A stretch of 64,000 bases of DNA from Streptomyces sp. NBC_00569 (lineage in GTDB: Bacteria; Actinomycetota; Actinomycetes; Streptomycetales; Streptomycetaceae), in assembly GCF_036345255.1 (NCBI RefSeq), contig NZ_CP107783.1, positions 9,603,001 to 9,667,000 of the forward strand, given 5' to 3'. Positions 8,452 through 17,720 of the stretch are shown in pieces; the first letter of the stretch is position 1; each line of letters opens with the position of its first letter. The position numbers and the translations under genes are program-made. Under the pieces are notes generated by a model that worked only from the letters and a program-made list of their open reading frames with translations, made no database searches and had not been told where the DNA came from.

Positions 8452-9704
8452 GTGAAGTTGACGGTGCAGGTGAAACTTCTGCCGACGCCCGTGCAGGCCG
8501 CGGCACTTGAGGCAACCCTGCACGCCTGCAACGAGGCCTCGACCTGGGTGTCCTCAGTGGCATTCGAAAGAGACGTAAACGCAATTTCGCCCTGCGCGAG
8601 CACACCTACACGGCGGTCAAGGACCGATGGGGGCTCGGAGCTCAGGCCTCCCAGCACGTCATCAAGAAGACCAGCGACGCCTACATCACGCTCAAGGCGA
8701 ACCTGAAGGCAGGAAACCTCGGCAAACCTGGCTCGCAGCGTTACCGGCGGGCGGTCGAGAAACCGATCGCGTTCCGGCCGGAGGGCGCGCAGCCGTATGA
8801 CGATCGGATGCTGTCCTGGCAGCACACCGAGCGCACGGTGTCGATCTGGACGCTGTCGGGCCGGATGAAAGAGGTGGCGTTCACCGCCTCGCCCGAACAT
8901 GTGGCGCGTTTGGCCCTGTATCGCAAGGGCGAGTCCGATCTGCTGTACCGCGACGGCATGTGGTTCCTGATCGCCACCTGCGAGGTCCCCGAGGCCGAAC
9001 TCAACACCAGCGTCACCCAGTTCCTGGGGATCGATCTGGGGATCGTGAATATCGCGACCACCTCGGACGGTCGGATCATGGCCGGACGCCGGCTCAACCG
9101 CGGACGCCTGCGCGAACGTACCCTGCGTCAGAAACTCCAGCGTAAGAACACTCCGTCCGCCAGACGGCGCCTGAAGAAGCGCAGGCGTAAGGAGTCGCGG
9201 CGGGTGAAGGACATCAATCACAAGATCGCGAAACATGTGGTGGCCGAGGCAGAACGCACCGGACGCGGAATCGCCCTCGAGGATCTGACGGGCATCCGCG
9301 CGCGGGTACGGCTTCGCAAGCCCCAACGGGCCACCCACGCCAGCTGGAGCTTCGCCCAGCTCGGCCAGTTCATCGCGTACAAGGCCCGCAGAGCGGGGGT
9401 ACCGGTGGTGCACGTGGATCCGGCGTACACCTTCCGCACCTGCGCCGAATGCGGGCACATTGACAAGGCGAACCGGGCCAGTCAGGCCCGCTTCGCATGC
9501 CGGTCCTGCGGTGTCGTTGCACACGCGGACTGGAACGGCTCCCGCAACATCCGCCACCGCGCGGAACAGTTGTGGCGACGCGGGGCGCAGTCAACCGCCC
9601 CAGACCCACCCCCGAACACCGAGCGTGGGACAGGACGCAAACGCAGCACCACAGCCAGTGGCGCCCGTTGCGCAAGCCCGGGACTTTCAGTCCCCGGTCG
9701 TTGA
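8452..9704 (+). pseudogene. tnpB: TnpB (IS605 family RNA-guided nuclease), frameshifted
   Basis: The N-terminal part starts at GTG 8452 (MKLTVQVKLLPTPVQ). It leaves frame in the A-run at 8577-8579: adding one A gives an uninterrupted read through KRNFALREHTY into the long downstream frame. The downstream part has the RuvC-like acid in GIDLGIVN, the second acid in ALEDLTGIR, a zinc ribbon of CAEC and CRSC pairs, and the third acid in HADWNGSRN. All catalytic parts are therefore present and only the single missing base breaks the protein. TnpB is an RNA-guided DNA nuclease that helps IS605-type elements persist. No tnpA is adjacent. A sequencing error in the homopolymer cannot be excluded. Confidence 0.8.
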
Positions 9705-9706
9705 CG
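9660..9706 (+). ncRNA. Element right end / omega-RNA 3' scaffold
   Basis: A stem at 9678-9697 (CCGGGACT, TTC loop, AGTCCCCGG with one bulged C) is followed by GTCGTTGAC, ending at the tnpB stop. TnpB guide RNAs run through the 3' end of tnpB into the right end of the element, with a hairpin close to the guide. Transcript boundaries are inferred. Confidence 0.4.
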
Positions 9707-9785
9707 CAGTGCACGAATATGGGCTGGCGGACGACACGTGCCTCGTTGGGCTCCGCCTGGGGAGGGGGGTGCTACGACAGGTGTC

Positions 9786-10394
9786 ATGAACGAACGTGAA
9801 GGGCGGCCATGCGGCCAACGCGAGGTGGATCTTGTATCGAAGGACAGGATGCTCGCTCTCACCGACGGCGTGGTGGCCATCGCCATGACGTTGCTCGTGC
9901 TGGACATCAAGCTGCCCGAGGGGCTTCGCGGGGCGGAGCTGCACCAGGCACTGGAGGAAGTCCAGTCCCAGGCGGGCGCCTTCCTGCTGAGTGCGGTGGT
10001 GATCGCGTTGTTCTGGCGGGCCCACCACGCGGCGCTGCGGGACGCGGGGCCGCTCGACTCCTACCTGTTCTGGCTCAACGTGGCATTCCTGTTGCTGTTG
10101 TCGTCGATTCCTTTTCCCACCAGGGTTCTTGAGGACTACGGCGACCAGTTCCTCGGTCCCGGTCTGTACGGGGCCGTCATCGGCACGGCCGCGCTGGTGC
10201 TCTATGCGATGGAACTGCGCACCAGCCGCATTGCCGGCCTGTCCTGGCGCCGTGTCCCACTCCCTGCTCAAGCCGTCGTGTTTCTGATCTCGGTGGGGAT
10301 CGCACGAGTCTCGCCCGTCGTCGCGATCTACAGCTGGGCCGCCGCCGTGCCCCTCTCCATGGCGGCCGACCGGATCGCGGCACGGGGTCGCTGA
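9786..10394 (+). CDS. TMEM175 family potassium channel (DUF1211)
   Basis: This 202-residue membrane protein has the family signature RMLALTDGVVAIAMTLLVLD (from about residue 21), the bacterial form of the TMEM175 helix-1 motif RxxxFSD. About six hydrophobic segments follow, including SAVVIALFWRAHHAALRDAG (helix 3 region) and FLISVGIARVSPVVAIYSWA. Bacterial members form tetrameric K+ leak channels in the plasma membrane. I chose ATG 9786 rather than the longer frame because homology begins at about residue 10 of this version. It follows the TnpB element by about 80 bp and is not obviously co-transcribed with the hydrolase lipoprotein downstream. Confidence 0.85.
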   Translation: MNEREGRPCGQREVDLVSKDRMLALTDGVVAIAMTLLVLDIKLPEGLRGAELHQALEEVQSQAGAFLLSAVVIALFWRAHHAALRDAGPLDSYLFWLNVAFLLLLSSIPFPTRVLEDYGDQFLGPGLYGAVIGTAALVLYAMELRTSRIAGLSWRRVPLPAQAVVFLISVGIARVSPVVAIYSWAAAVPLSMAADRIAARGR

Positions 10395-10470
10395 CCGGAT
10401 GTTCCAGTCGGGGGAACGAGCTGTGTCGTGCCGGGTGGTGCAGGCGGCGGGGGCCATACGGTCGGCTGGC

Positions 10471-11880
10471 ATGACGCACGCATCGCAGGACGCATCCCAC
10501 CTGAGCCGGCGCACCGCGCTCACCGGGCTCGTCGGTGGGGCCGGGGTCGCGCTGGCCGCCGGTTGCACCTCCTCGAACGGAACCTCCGCACAAGGGGTCG
10601 CGCCCAGGCCCACGGCGTCGGCCACCGGCTCGGCTTCGGGTGCCACGCCCGGGGTGATGACTCTGTTCCGGGACCCGGCGTTCAACTTCAATGGCCTCCT
10701 GGCCCTCGGCGGCGCCGGGTTCGGCAGCAGCGAGGTGGGCGAGGTGCTCACCGCCGTGAACACGATCAACAAGGCCGGCCTCTCCGCCCAGACGTACGTC
10801 GCGACCTTCAAGAAGCTCGGCGACCAGTTGATGGGAGCGCCTCAGGGCAGCAAGCCCGACCGGCAGACCACGCGCCTGCGCGCTCTGCGGGCGGCGCAGT
10901 ACTACGCCCAGGCTCTGTTCTTCGTCCTCGGCTCCGACACCCCGGACAGCGAGGAACAGCTGTACAAGGCCGGGCGCGGCGCCTGGGACAAATTCTGCGA
11001 ACTGTGCGACCCGGCGCCGGTGACGGCGGACATCCCCTACGGGAAGACCCCGCTGCCGGTGTGGTTCTTCCGCCCCGACGACTCGGGCAAGCAGCGCCGC
11101 ACCGTGATCCTCACCAACGGCAGCGACGGACAGAACGTCGACATGTGGACGTACGGCGTTTCGGCCGCCCTGGAGCGTGACTGGAACGCCCTCGTGTACG
11201 ACGGGCCGGGCCAGGGGCAATTGCTCTTTGTGGACCGGGTGGTTTTCACACCGCGGTGGGAGACGGTGGTCACGCCGCTCGTCGACTGGCTGGTCGCCCG
11301 TTCCGACGTGGACGCCGACAGGATCGCCCTGACCGGGCTCAGCATGGCGGGCAACCTCGCCCCCCGGGCCGCGGCCTTCGAGAAACGCATCGCAGCCCTG
11401 GTGGCGATGCCCGGATGCCTGGAACCCTGGCTGGGATTCCCGCCGGAGATCCGGAAGATCCTCACCCCGAACAAGACGCAGACCAACGACATCTGGAACA
11501 AAGAGGTCGTCCCCGAGCTGCCCGCGGCCGCTGCCGCGACGATGAAGAAGCGCTTCGAGCCCTTCTCCGTCCCGGCGATGCTCGGCGCCCGCGAGGGAAA
11601 GGTCTTCACGGACTTCTACACCCCCGCCAAAGGCATCGAGTCACTGGCCATCACGAGCGTGCTGGGCCGCATCACGATGCCCACCCTGGTCCTTGACTAC
11701 GAGGACGAGCAGTTCTATCCCGGACAGCCGCGGACGATGTTCGACAAGCTGACGTCCCCCAAGGACTACGTGAAGCTCACGGCGGCCACCGGCGCGCAGC
11801 TGCACTGTTCCCCGATGGCCCCGCAGCAGCACTGCGACGTGGTCTTCGACTGGCTGCAGGAGACGCTGCCGGGACGCTGA
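10471..11880 (+). CDS. Exported alpha/beta hydrolase lipoprotein
   Basis: This is a 469-residue protein. The N-terminus holds a twin-arginine signal (LSRRTALTGLVGGAG) ending in a lipobox-like cysteine (LAAGCTSS), so it is probably a Tat-exported lipoprotein on the outer face of the membrane. The C-terminal two thirds is an alpha/beta hydrolase fold of the FrsA/DUF1100-like type, with NGSDGQNVDM strand region, nucleophile elbow GLSMAGN, acid region LVLDYEDEQF and a late histidine region GAQLHCSPMAPQQHCD. The substrate is unknown. I start at ATG 10471; the longer frame to 10399 overlaps the end of the TMEM175 region and lacks signal features. Confidence 0.82.
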   Translation: MTHASQDASHLSRRTALTGLVGGAGVALAAGCTSSNGTSAQGVAPRPTASATGSASGATPGVMTLFRDPAFNFNGLLALGGAGFGSSEVGEVLTAVNTINKAGLSAQTYVATFKKLGDQLMGAPQGSKPDRQTTRLRALRAAQYYAQALFFVLGSDTPDSEEQLYKAGRGAWDKFCELCDPAPVTADIPYGKTPLPVWFFRPDDSGKQRRTVILTNGSDGQNVDMWTYGVSAALERDWNALVYDGPGQGQLLFVDRVVFTPRWETVVTPLVDWLVARSDVDADRIALTGLSMAGNLAPRAAAFEKRIAALVAMPGCLEPWLGFPPEIRKILTPNKTQTNDIWNKEVVPELPAAAAATMKKRFEPFSVPAMLGAREGKVFTDFYTPAKGIESLAITSVLGRITMPTLVLDYEDEQFYPGQPRTMFDKLTSPKDYVKLTAATGAQLHCSPMAPQQHCDVVFDWLQETLPGR

Positions 11881-12333
11881 GCCAGGTTCCAGCCACCGCT
11901 CATTCGACGTCGTTCCACCGATGACGCGGGGAGACAGCGACGCCACGGTGACGCACGGACGCACGGCTCGGTATCGAAGGTCGAGGCCGACACCACACGG
12001 TGTGCGGTGGTGACCATGAGGCGGGACCAGTGCGAAGTCCGATCCGGCAAACGGCATCCGGTGACAGCCGTTGAGGTCACGTGCCTGACCAGTCGGAGTC
12101 GTTACTGCGCGTGCGTCGTGCCTGGCGCGCCTGGCCGTCCTCCAGAACCGCACGAGTGGATGATCGGGGGAGTGGCAGGGGACGCCTGCGCCGGGTGGCG
12201 TCGAGGCCACTGCCTGACCGTGTGGAGCGGCTGTAAGGGAGTGGCCGTATCGGTGGTGCTGCGACGTGAGGATCACCAGCCCTGACATCCGGGTTTGCCG
12301 CCGGGCCGCGATGAGCGCCGACAGGAAGAGGAC
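11881..12333. other. Gene-free stretch
   Basis: About 450 bp between the hydrolase lipoprotein and the enoyl-CoA hydratase. Only shadow frames are present. No convincing stem or repeat seen. Confidence 0.4.
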
Positions 12334-13173
12334 ATGACCGCCTCGTACGAAACCATCAGCACACGGCTGGACGGCAACGTCCTGTCCGCCACCTTCAACG
12401 CCCCACCGATCAACCTCATCGGTCCCGAGCTCGTACGCGATCTGGTGGAACTGATCGAGGAGCTCTCCCGACCGGCGGCCGCACGAGTGGTGGTCTTCGA
12501 CAGTGCGGATCCCGACTTCTTCTTCCCGCACGTAGACCTGACCAAAGTGCCCGAGTACACCGCTGAAGCAGCGAAGGCCGGCGGTCCCGGCGACGCCTCC
12601 CTGGGGATGCTGTTCCGCAGGCTCAGTGGGCTTCCGGCCGTCACCATCGCCAAGGTGCGTGGCCGGGCACGGGGAGCGGGCAGCGAGTTCCTCCTCGCCT
12701 GCGACATGCGCTTCGCCTCCCGGGAGAACGCGGTCCTGTGCCAGCCCGAAGTCGGCATCGGCACCCCGCCCGGCGCGGGAGCGATCCAGCACCTGACCCG
12801 TCTGCTGGGCCGGGGCCGAGCGCTCGAAGCCGTACTGACATCGGCCGACTTCGATGCCGAACTCGCCGAACGCTACGGATGGATCAACCGCGCGGTGCCC
12901 GACGCCGAGCTGGACGAGTTCGTTGCCGGCCTTGCCGCGCGCATGGGCAAATTCCCGCGGGACGCACTGATGGCCGCCAAATCAGCCGTCAACGCCATCA
13001 GCCTGGCAACTCCCGCCGACGTACGCGCAGATGCCGCCCTGTTCCAGCAACTCGTTCGGAGCGAGGCAGCACAGCAACGCACGGCAGAACTTTTCAAGCA
13101 GGGCCTCCAGACCCGTGGCCGTACCGAAGTCGACCTCGCGGACGCGCTGGGCGACTTGAAGGCCGTCGACTGA
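12334..13173 (+). CDS. Enoyl-CoA hydratase/isomerase family protein
   Basis: This 279-residue crotonase-fold protein starts at ATG 12334, preceded by GGAAGAGG. The first oxyanion-hole region is in SADPDFFFPHVDL, and the second is the glycine-rich GRARGAGSEFLLACDMRFAS. LGRGRALEAVLTSADFDAELAERYGWINRAVPDAELD is typical of the family's second half. Members hydrate or isomerise acyl-CoA thioesters. The usual catalytic glutamate pair is not clear, as the segment PEVGIGTPPGAGA keeps only E-V-G-I-G, so the exact reaction is open. It stands alone with no beta-oxidation partners nearby. Confidence 0.85.
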   Translation: MTASYETISTRLDGNVLSATFNAPPINLIGPELVRDLVELIEELSRPAAARVVVFDSADPDFFFPHVDLTKVPEYTAEAAKAGGPGDASLGMLFRRLSGLPAVTIAKVRGRARGAGSEFLLACDMRFASRENAVLCQPEVGIGTPPGAGAIQHLTRLLGRGRALEAVLTSADFDAELAERYGWINRAVPDAELDEFVAGLAARMGKFPRDALMAAKSAVNAISLATPADVRADAALFQQLVRSEAAQQRTAELFKQGLQTRGRTEVDLADALGDLKAVD

Positions 13174-13303
13174 TGCAGATGACGGAACCGTGCGCCTGAC
13201 CCGTGGGGGGTGCGGCGCACAAGGTGAGCGGCTGCGAGCATGCGTCCTTCCAGTCGGTGGCCGGTCCCGCATGAGTGTCAGACGTGTCTGTCAGGCTCCG
13301 GGT

Positions 13304-13759
13304 ATGGAGATGACGCTGCAACTGACGATCGACTGCACCGACGTACAGAGGCTGGTGGTGTTCTGGAGCGAGGCTCTGGGATACGTGGCCGAACCTCCGC
13401 CTGGCGGCCATGCCACCTGGCGGGAGTATTGGGCAGCCGCGGGGGTGCCCGAGGAGGAGTTGCCTGTCGGCGCGGGTGATACCCCGGAGTCGATCGTCGA
13501 TCCCGCCGGACGAGGGCCGCGGGTGTGGTTCCAGCAGGTTCCGGAACTCAAGGCCTGCAAGAACCGACTGCACCTCGATCTGAAGGTCGGCGGCGGGCGC
13601 GACGTCCCGCTGGCGATCCGCACGCAGCGAGTCACCTCCACAGTGCAGAGACTGGTCGAAGCCGGTGCCAGCGTGCTTCGGACCGCGGACGAGCCGGACA
13701 TGGGGCACTACGCCGTCGTTCTGCAGGACCCGGAAGGCAACGAGTTCTGCGTTGTCTAG
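13304..13759 (+). CDS. VOC family (glyoxalase-like) protein
   Basis: This 151-residue protein is built of two beta-alpha-beta-beta-beta modules. Signatures are IDCTDVQRLVVFWSEALGY at the front, VWFQQVPELKACKNRLHLDL in the middle and the C-terminal VVLQDPEGNEFCVV, the classic ending of actinobacterial VOC proteins. The His in LHLDL and the Glu in GNEFCVV are in the positions of metal ligands. The activity is unassigned; relatives include antibiotic-binding and dioxygenase-like proteins. A paralogue of the same subgroup lies at 19108-19533. The start is ATG 13304; the frame upstream is not protein-like. Confidence 0.8.
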   Translation: MEMTLQLTIDCTDVQRLVVFWSEALGYVAEPPPGGHATWREYWAAAGVPEEELPVGAGDTPESIVDPAGRGPRVWFQQVPELKACKNRLHLDLKVGGGRDVPLAIRTQRVTSTVQRLVEAGASVLRTADEPDMGHYAVVLQDPEGNEFCVV

Positions 13760-13922
13760 GAGTCGTCGGTGGACTCGCTGCGCGACGCGGCCGTCGCCAA
13801 CTGTCGCCGGCGGATGATCTGTTGTTTGTGGCCGGAGGAACACAGTGAAGGCCGAGGGTATTCAACTCGTTGCGTGCAGCGGCATTTTGTGGCCCCATCA
13901 ACCGGTCGATACGGTCGATTTC

Positions 13923-15374
13923 ATGGACTGGAACTTTCGGACGGCCGAGGATCTCCTGGCCGCTTTGCGTGCTGGTGAAGTGACTTCGGTGGAGCTGACC
14001 GACGAGGCGATCGCACGTATCGAGCGGGATGACAAGGAGATCAACGCGGTCTGTGTGCCGGATTTCGACGGCGCGCGGGCGGCCGCACGCGATGCCGACC
14101 AGGCGCGCGCTCGGGGTGAGGACCGACCGTTGCTTGGTCTTCCGGTGACGGTCAAGGAGTCCTTCAACATCGCTGGGGTGCCCACGTCTTGGGGCATGCC
14201 GGAGCACGGGGACTTCGTGCCGGCCGACGATGCGGTGCAGGTGTCGCGGATCAAGGACGCAGGGGCGGTGGTGCTCGGAAAGACCAATGTGCCTTTTGGA
14301 CTGCAAGATGTGCAGAGCTTCAATGCGATGTACGGAACCACCAATAACCCGTGGGATCACGGTCGCACGTCGGGTGGTTCCTCCGGTGGTTCTGCGGCGG
14401 CCCTGGCGTCCGGTTTCGGCGTGCTGTCCATCGGCTCCGACCTCGCCGGTTCCTTGCGCACCCCCGCTCATTTCTGTGGCGTCTACGCGCACAAGCCGAC
14501 GCTCGGGCTGGCGGCGACCCGCGGCATGGTCCCGCCGCACGCGCCGGCGCTGCCGACCGACCATGACCTGGCCGTCGTCGGCCCTATGGCGCGCACGGCC
14601 CGCGACCTCGCGCTCCTGCTCGACGTCATGGCCGGACCGGACCCGCTGACGCTCGGCATGGCGCACGACCTGACGCTGCCGCCCGCGCGCCGCGAGAGGC
14701 TCTGCGACTTCCGGGTCCTGGTCCTCGATGAGCATCCGTTCATTCCGACCGGGTCCGCTGTGCGGGCGGGAGTGAACCGGGTGGCCGACGCACTCGTCGA
14801 CAGCGGCGCCCGCGTCGAACGGCACAGTGCGCTGCTGCCCGATCTGACCGAAGCCGCCACCATCTACACGCAGTTGCTGTTCTCGAGCTCCGTCGCACGT
14901 TTTCCCGTCGAGGAGTACGAGCAGCTGCGGACCCGTGCCGCCGGGCTGAGCGCGGACGACCAGAGCCTCGATGGGGCGCGGTTGCGCGGCATGGTGCTCA
15001 GCCACCGTGACTGGATCGAGGTGAACAGCCGGCGCGAACTCCACCGCCACGGCTGGCGACGGCTCTTCGCCGAGTTCGACGTCGTGGTGTGCCCCATCAC
15101 GCCCACGCCCGCGTTCCCGCACGACCACAACCCCGATCCGAGGGAACGCCGGATCGACATCGACGGCGTCGAGTACCCGTACTTCGACCAGCTCGTCTGG
15201 GCCGGTCTGGCCACCATGCCCGGTCTGCCCGCCACCGCCGCACCGGCGGGCCGGTCTCCCGAGGGTCTGCCGGTGGGAGTGCAGCTCATCGGCCCGATGT
15301 TCGAGGACCGCACTCCGCTGCGGCTGGCCGAACTGCTCGAGGAGCAGATCGGGGGCTTCCAGGTACCGAGGTAG
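13923..15374 (+). CDS. Amidase (amidase signature family)
   Basis: This 483-residue protein has the Ser-cisSer-Lys hydrolase signature: catalytic lysine in PVTVKESFNIAG and the serine pair in GGSSGGSAAALASGFG followed by SIGSDLAGSLRTPAHFCG. The family hydrolyses amides in the cytoplasm; related enzymes include GatA, but no gatB/gatC is near, so a catabolic or detoxifying amidase is more likely. The C-terminal MPGLPATAAPAGRSPEGLPVGVQLIGP is the normal family end. The frame extends to 13845, but the conserved MDWNFRTAEDLLAALRAGEV begins at ATG 13923. A short gap of about 160 bp separates it from the VOC gene. Confidence 0.88.
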   Translation: MDWNFRTAEDLLAALRAGEVTSVELTDEAIARIERDDKEINAVCVPDFDGARAAARDADQARARGEDRPLLGLPVTVKESFNIAGVPTSWGMPEHGDFVPADDAVQVSRIKDAGAVVLGKTNVPFGLQDVQSFNAMYGTTNNPWDHGRTSGGSSGGSAAALASGFGVLSIGSDLAGSLRTPAHFCGVYAHKPTLGLAATRGMVPPHAPALPTDHDLAVVGPMARTARDLALLLDVMAGPDPLTLGMAHDLTLPPARRERLCDFRVLVLDEHPFIPTGSAVRAGVNRVADALVDSGARVERHSALLPDLTEAATIYTQLLFSSSVARFPVEEYEQLRTRAAGLSADDQSLDGARLRGMVLSHRDWIEVNSRRELHRHGWRRLFAEFDVVVCPITPTPAFPHDHNPDPRERRIDIDGVEYPYFDQLVWAGLATMPGLPATAAPAGRSPEGLPVGVQLIGPMFEDRTPLRLAELLEEQIGGFQVPR

Positions 15375-15537
15375 CCGTGCGCCCTTGTCTCCGCGGGCCG
15401 GACTCTCCGCAGGAATCCCGGCCAATTTGATGCCGTTCGGTTACGCAATAGGCGGTCCGTGGAGGCTACTTCGTACAAGGATTCTGGGCATCGCCCCCCT
15501 GGCGGTTCAACGGAATCTGCATGTGCGGGGGAACTTC

Positions 15538-16160
15538 ATGCGCCGTTCCATCGCGGCCGCCGCGGCGGCCGCCACACTCATCGCCACCCTTGTGGCATGC
15601 GGCGGCTCGGACGGGGGCGGCGACGCTGCCGGGCCCACACAGAACACCGGCTCCGGCGCCACGGCGGAGCCCGGCGGCGAGCAGTCAGCCGACGCGACGC
15701 CCAGCAGCTCGCAGTCGCCGGTCGGCAAGCTCGGCGACACCCTCAGGCTGGAGGGACTGGCCGACAACCTGGACACGCGGGCACGGTTCAGGCCGACATC
15801 ACGTTGAAGAGGTACGAGGACCACGCCCAGCCGTCGCTCGACATCTTCGCGCCGTCCGACGGCAATCGCCTCGTCGCAGTGGAGTTCACGATCGTCAACA
15901 CCGGCACCGGCACCTACAGCGACCTCGCGAACCAGGGGACGAAGGTCATCGACTCGACCGGTCAGGAGCACGCCGCCAAACCCGGCGACCCCACCGTCGG
16001 CGAGTCCATGGGCGTCAATATTCTCCTGCGGCCGGGCAAGCAGACCACGGGCTGGGTGATCGTCGACGTGCCCAAGGACGCCAAGATCACCGCCGTGACG
16101 TATCAGATGGACGCGACCGGGGTCGACAAGGAGCGCACGGGCACGTGGAACCTCAACTAG
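15538..16160 (+). pseudogene. DUF4352-like lipoprotein, frameshifted
   Basis: The front part starts at ATG 15538 with a lipoprotein signal (RRSIAAAAAAATLIATLVAC) and a Ser/Gly/Thr-rich linker, then KLGDTLRLEGLADNLD. After about 15770 that frame runs to an early stop, while another frame continues the expected fold (VQADITLKRYED, LVAVEFTIVNTGTGTYSDL, WVIVDVPKDAKITAVTYQMD). Joining them needs one base change between about 15770 and 15790. The full product would resemble the secreted immunoglobulin-like DUF4352 lipoproteins common in Streptomyces. It is either a recent null allele or a base-call error. The C-terminal part overlaps the recombinase remnant on the other strand by a few bases. Confidence 0.6.
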
Positions 16161-16640
16161 GCAGTCGGCCTGCGCTGAGCTGGTTCGGAACGCGGCCGGA
16201 GGCGCGTAGTTCCTGTAGGTCGGGGATGTGGTTGTAGAGGGTGCCGGGGCTGACGCCGAGGAGCATGGCGATCGAGGTGATCGAGTTCTCGGGGTTGGGG
16301 AGCAGGTCGCGGGCGGTGCGGATGGTCTCGGGGGTGGCGACGGTGGGTCGGCCGCCGACACGGCCGCGGGCGCGTTCGGCGTCCAGGCCTTCGCGGGTAC
16401 CGGAGACGATGAGCTCGCGGTTGAACTCGGCGAGGGCGACGAAGACGTGGACGACGAGACGGCCGCCGGGGGTGGTGGTGTCCAGGCGTTCGTGCGGAGA
16501 GCAGAAGCCGATCTCGCGGCGGCGGAGTTCGCCGCCCATGTCGACCAGGTCCTTGAGGGACCGGCCGTAGCGGTCGAGCGCGGGGACGAGGCGGCATGCG
16601 ATGGCGGTGGCGGGTGAGGGGGTGCCGGCCTTTCTTCACG
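16153..16640 (-). pseudogene. Serine recombinase (resolvase/invertase) remnant
   Basis: The frame reads RLVPALDRYGRSLKDLVDM, then TTTPGGRLVVHVFVALAEFN, the Hin/resolvase core from the end of the catalytic domain through the long helix. GGRPTVATPETIRTARDLL and LGVSPGTLYNHIPDLQELRAS form the C-terminal helix-turn-helix. The first about 60 residues with the catalytic serine are missing. In their place, near 16600-16640, is a short segment encoding KKGRHP, which occurs in the C-terminal part of a different recombinase remnant at 18.7 kb. It therefore looks like a chimera from recombination between two recombinase genes. Not functional. Confidence 0.7.
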
Positions 16641-16701
16641 CTGGGGGTTGTCTGAAATTGGTCCTGTGGTGATCGTCATGGGAAGGGGCGAGTGCCCCTG
16701 G

Positions 16702-17649
16702 TCAGTAGGCCAGTGCGGTCATGTGGTCGGGGTGGTGGGCGGCGACGTCGTGGGCTGCTTGGACGAAGGCGGCGACGGCTGCGGATCGCGAGGTCTCCGG
16801 CCAGGCGACCAAGACCGCGCTGGGGCTGAGGCCGGTGACCGGCCGGTATGCGATGTCCGGGCGCTGGTGCTGCTTGGTGGTGGAGCGTGACAGGAACGCC
16901 ACCGCCTGGCCCAGCGCGACCACTTCCAGGAGTTGCTCGACGCTGGCCACGAGCGGCCCCTCAGGAGTGTCGGCCGGCGCCAAGCCTGTGTGGCCATCGC
17001 CTGCTTCCGCTCCGTCGCATCCTGCGTAGTAGGCGGTGGTGGAGGGGGCGGCCCCTTTCCAGCGTGGGATCGGTTCGCCCTTGAGGTCGGCCAGCCGCAG
17101 TCGCCGGCGTCCGGCCAGGCGGTGCGCGGCGGGGAGAACGGCCAGTCGCGGCTCGACCACGAGCGTCTGGGAATCCAGCCCTTGACCGTCGAACGGGCTG
17201 CGCAGCAGCGCTACATCGGCACGGCCGTCCCGCAGCATGGCGATCGGCTCTCCGCTGCCGCCGACGACGACTTCAGGCGGCGGCAGATGCGAACCCGTTC
17301 CCCGGTAGGCGGCGAGGATCTCCCGCAGCAGCCCGGCATCGCCTCCCGGCTTGACCGCCACGACGAGCTGGGGTGTCGGCTGACCGGCCCGGCGTGCACG
17401 CCGGGCCGCCGCGTGCACCGCGTCGACCGCGATCCGGGCCTGGTCGAGCAGCACCTGACCGGCGGTGGTCAGCCTCGCCTGCCGGGTGGTGCGCTCCAGC
17501 AGGCGTACACCGAGCCGGGACTCCATCTGAGCGATCGCCTTCGACAGCGGGGGCTGCGCCATCCCCAGGCGCTGCGCGGCCCGGCTGAAGTTCAGTTCCT
17601 CGGCGACCGCGATGAAGTACCTCAGCTCCCGCACCTCTAGCTCACTCAT
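16702..17649 (-). CDS. LysR family transcriptional regulator
   Basis: This 315-residue protein has the N-terminal winged helix-turn-helix (LRYFIAVAEELNFSRAAQRL then QPPLSKAIAQMESRLGVRLL) and a periplasmic-binding-protein-like effector domain from about residue 95 (LVVAVKPGGDAGLLREIL). It is divergently transcribed from a short-chain dehydrogenase gene starting at 17721, the usual arrangement for a LysR activator and its target. A partial dyad with a T-N11-A core lies between them. The effector is unknown. Length and both domains are complete. Confidence 0.9.
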   Translation of the reverse strand: MSELEVRELRYFIAVAEELNFSRAAQRLGMAQPPLSKAIAQMESRLGVRLLERTTRQARLTTAGQVLLDQARIAVDAVHAAARRARRAGQPTPQLVVAVKPGGDAGLLREILAAYRGTGSHLPPPEVVVGGSGEPIAMLRDGRADVALLRSPFDGQGLDSQTLVVEPRLAVLPAAHRLAGRRRLRLADLKGEPIPRWKGAAPSTTAYYAGCDGAEAGDGHTGLAPADTPEGPLVASVEQLLEVVALGQAVAFLSRSTTKQHQRPDIAYRPVTGLSPSAVLVAWPETSRSAAVAAFVQAAHDVAAHHPDHMTALAY

Positions 17650-17666
17650 ATCTGTGGACTATAGAT
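17650..17666. promoter_or_regulatory. Possible LysR box
   Basis: An interrupted dyad with outer ATCT and AGAT sits in the 70-bp gap between the divergent LysR and SDR genes. It has the T-N11-A form typical of LysR sites and overlaps where both promoters must lie. Confidence 0.4.
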
Positions 17667-17720
17667 CCAGAGACTTCTGGTCTTTCCCTCCCGCCCGTGG
17701 GCGAGGGGAGGCTGGGTGCC

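Noticed and set aside
8265..9557. Long minus-strand frame opposite tnpB
   Set aside because: It mirrors the TnpB coding frame, has shadow-type composition and no start signal or domain.
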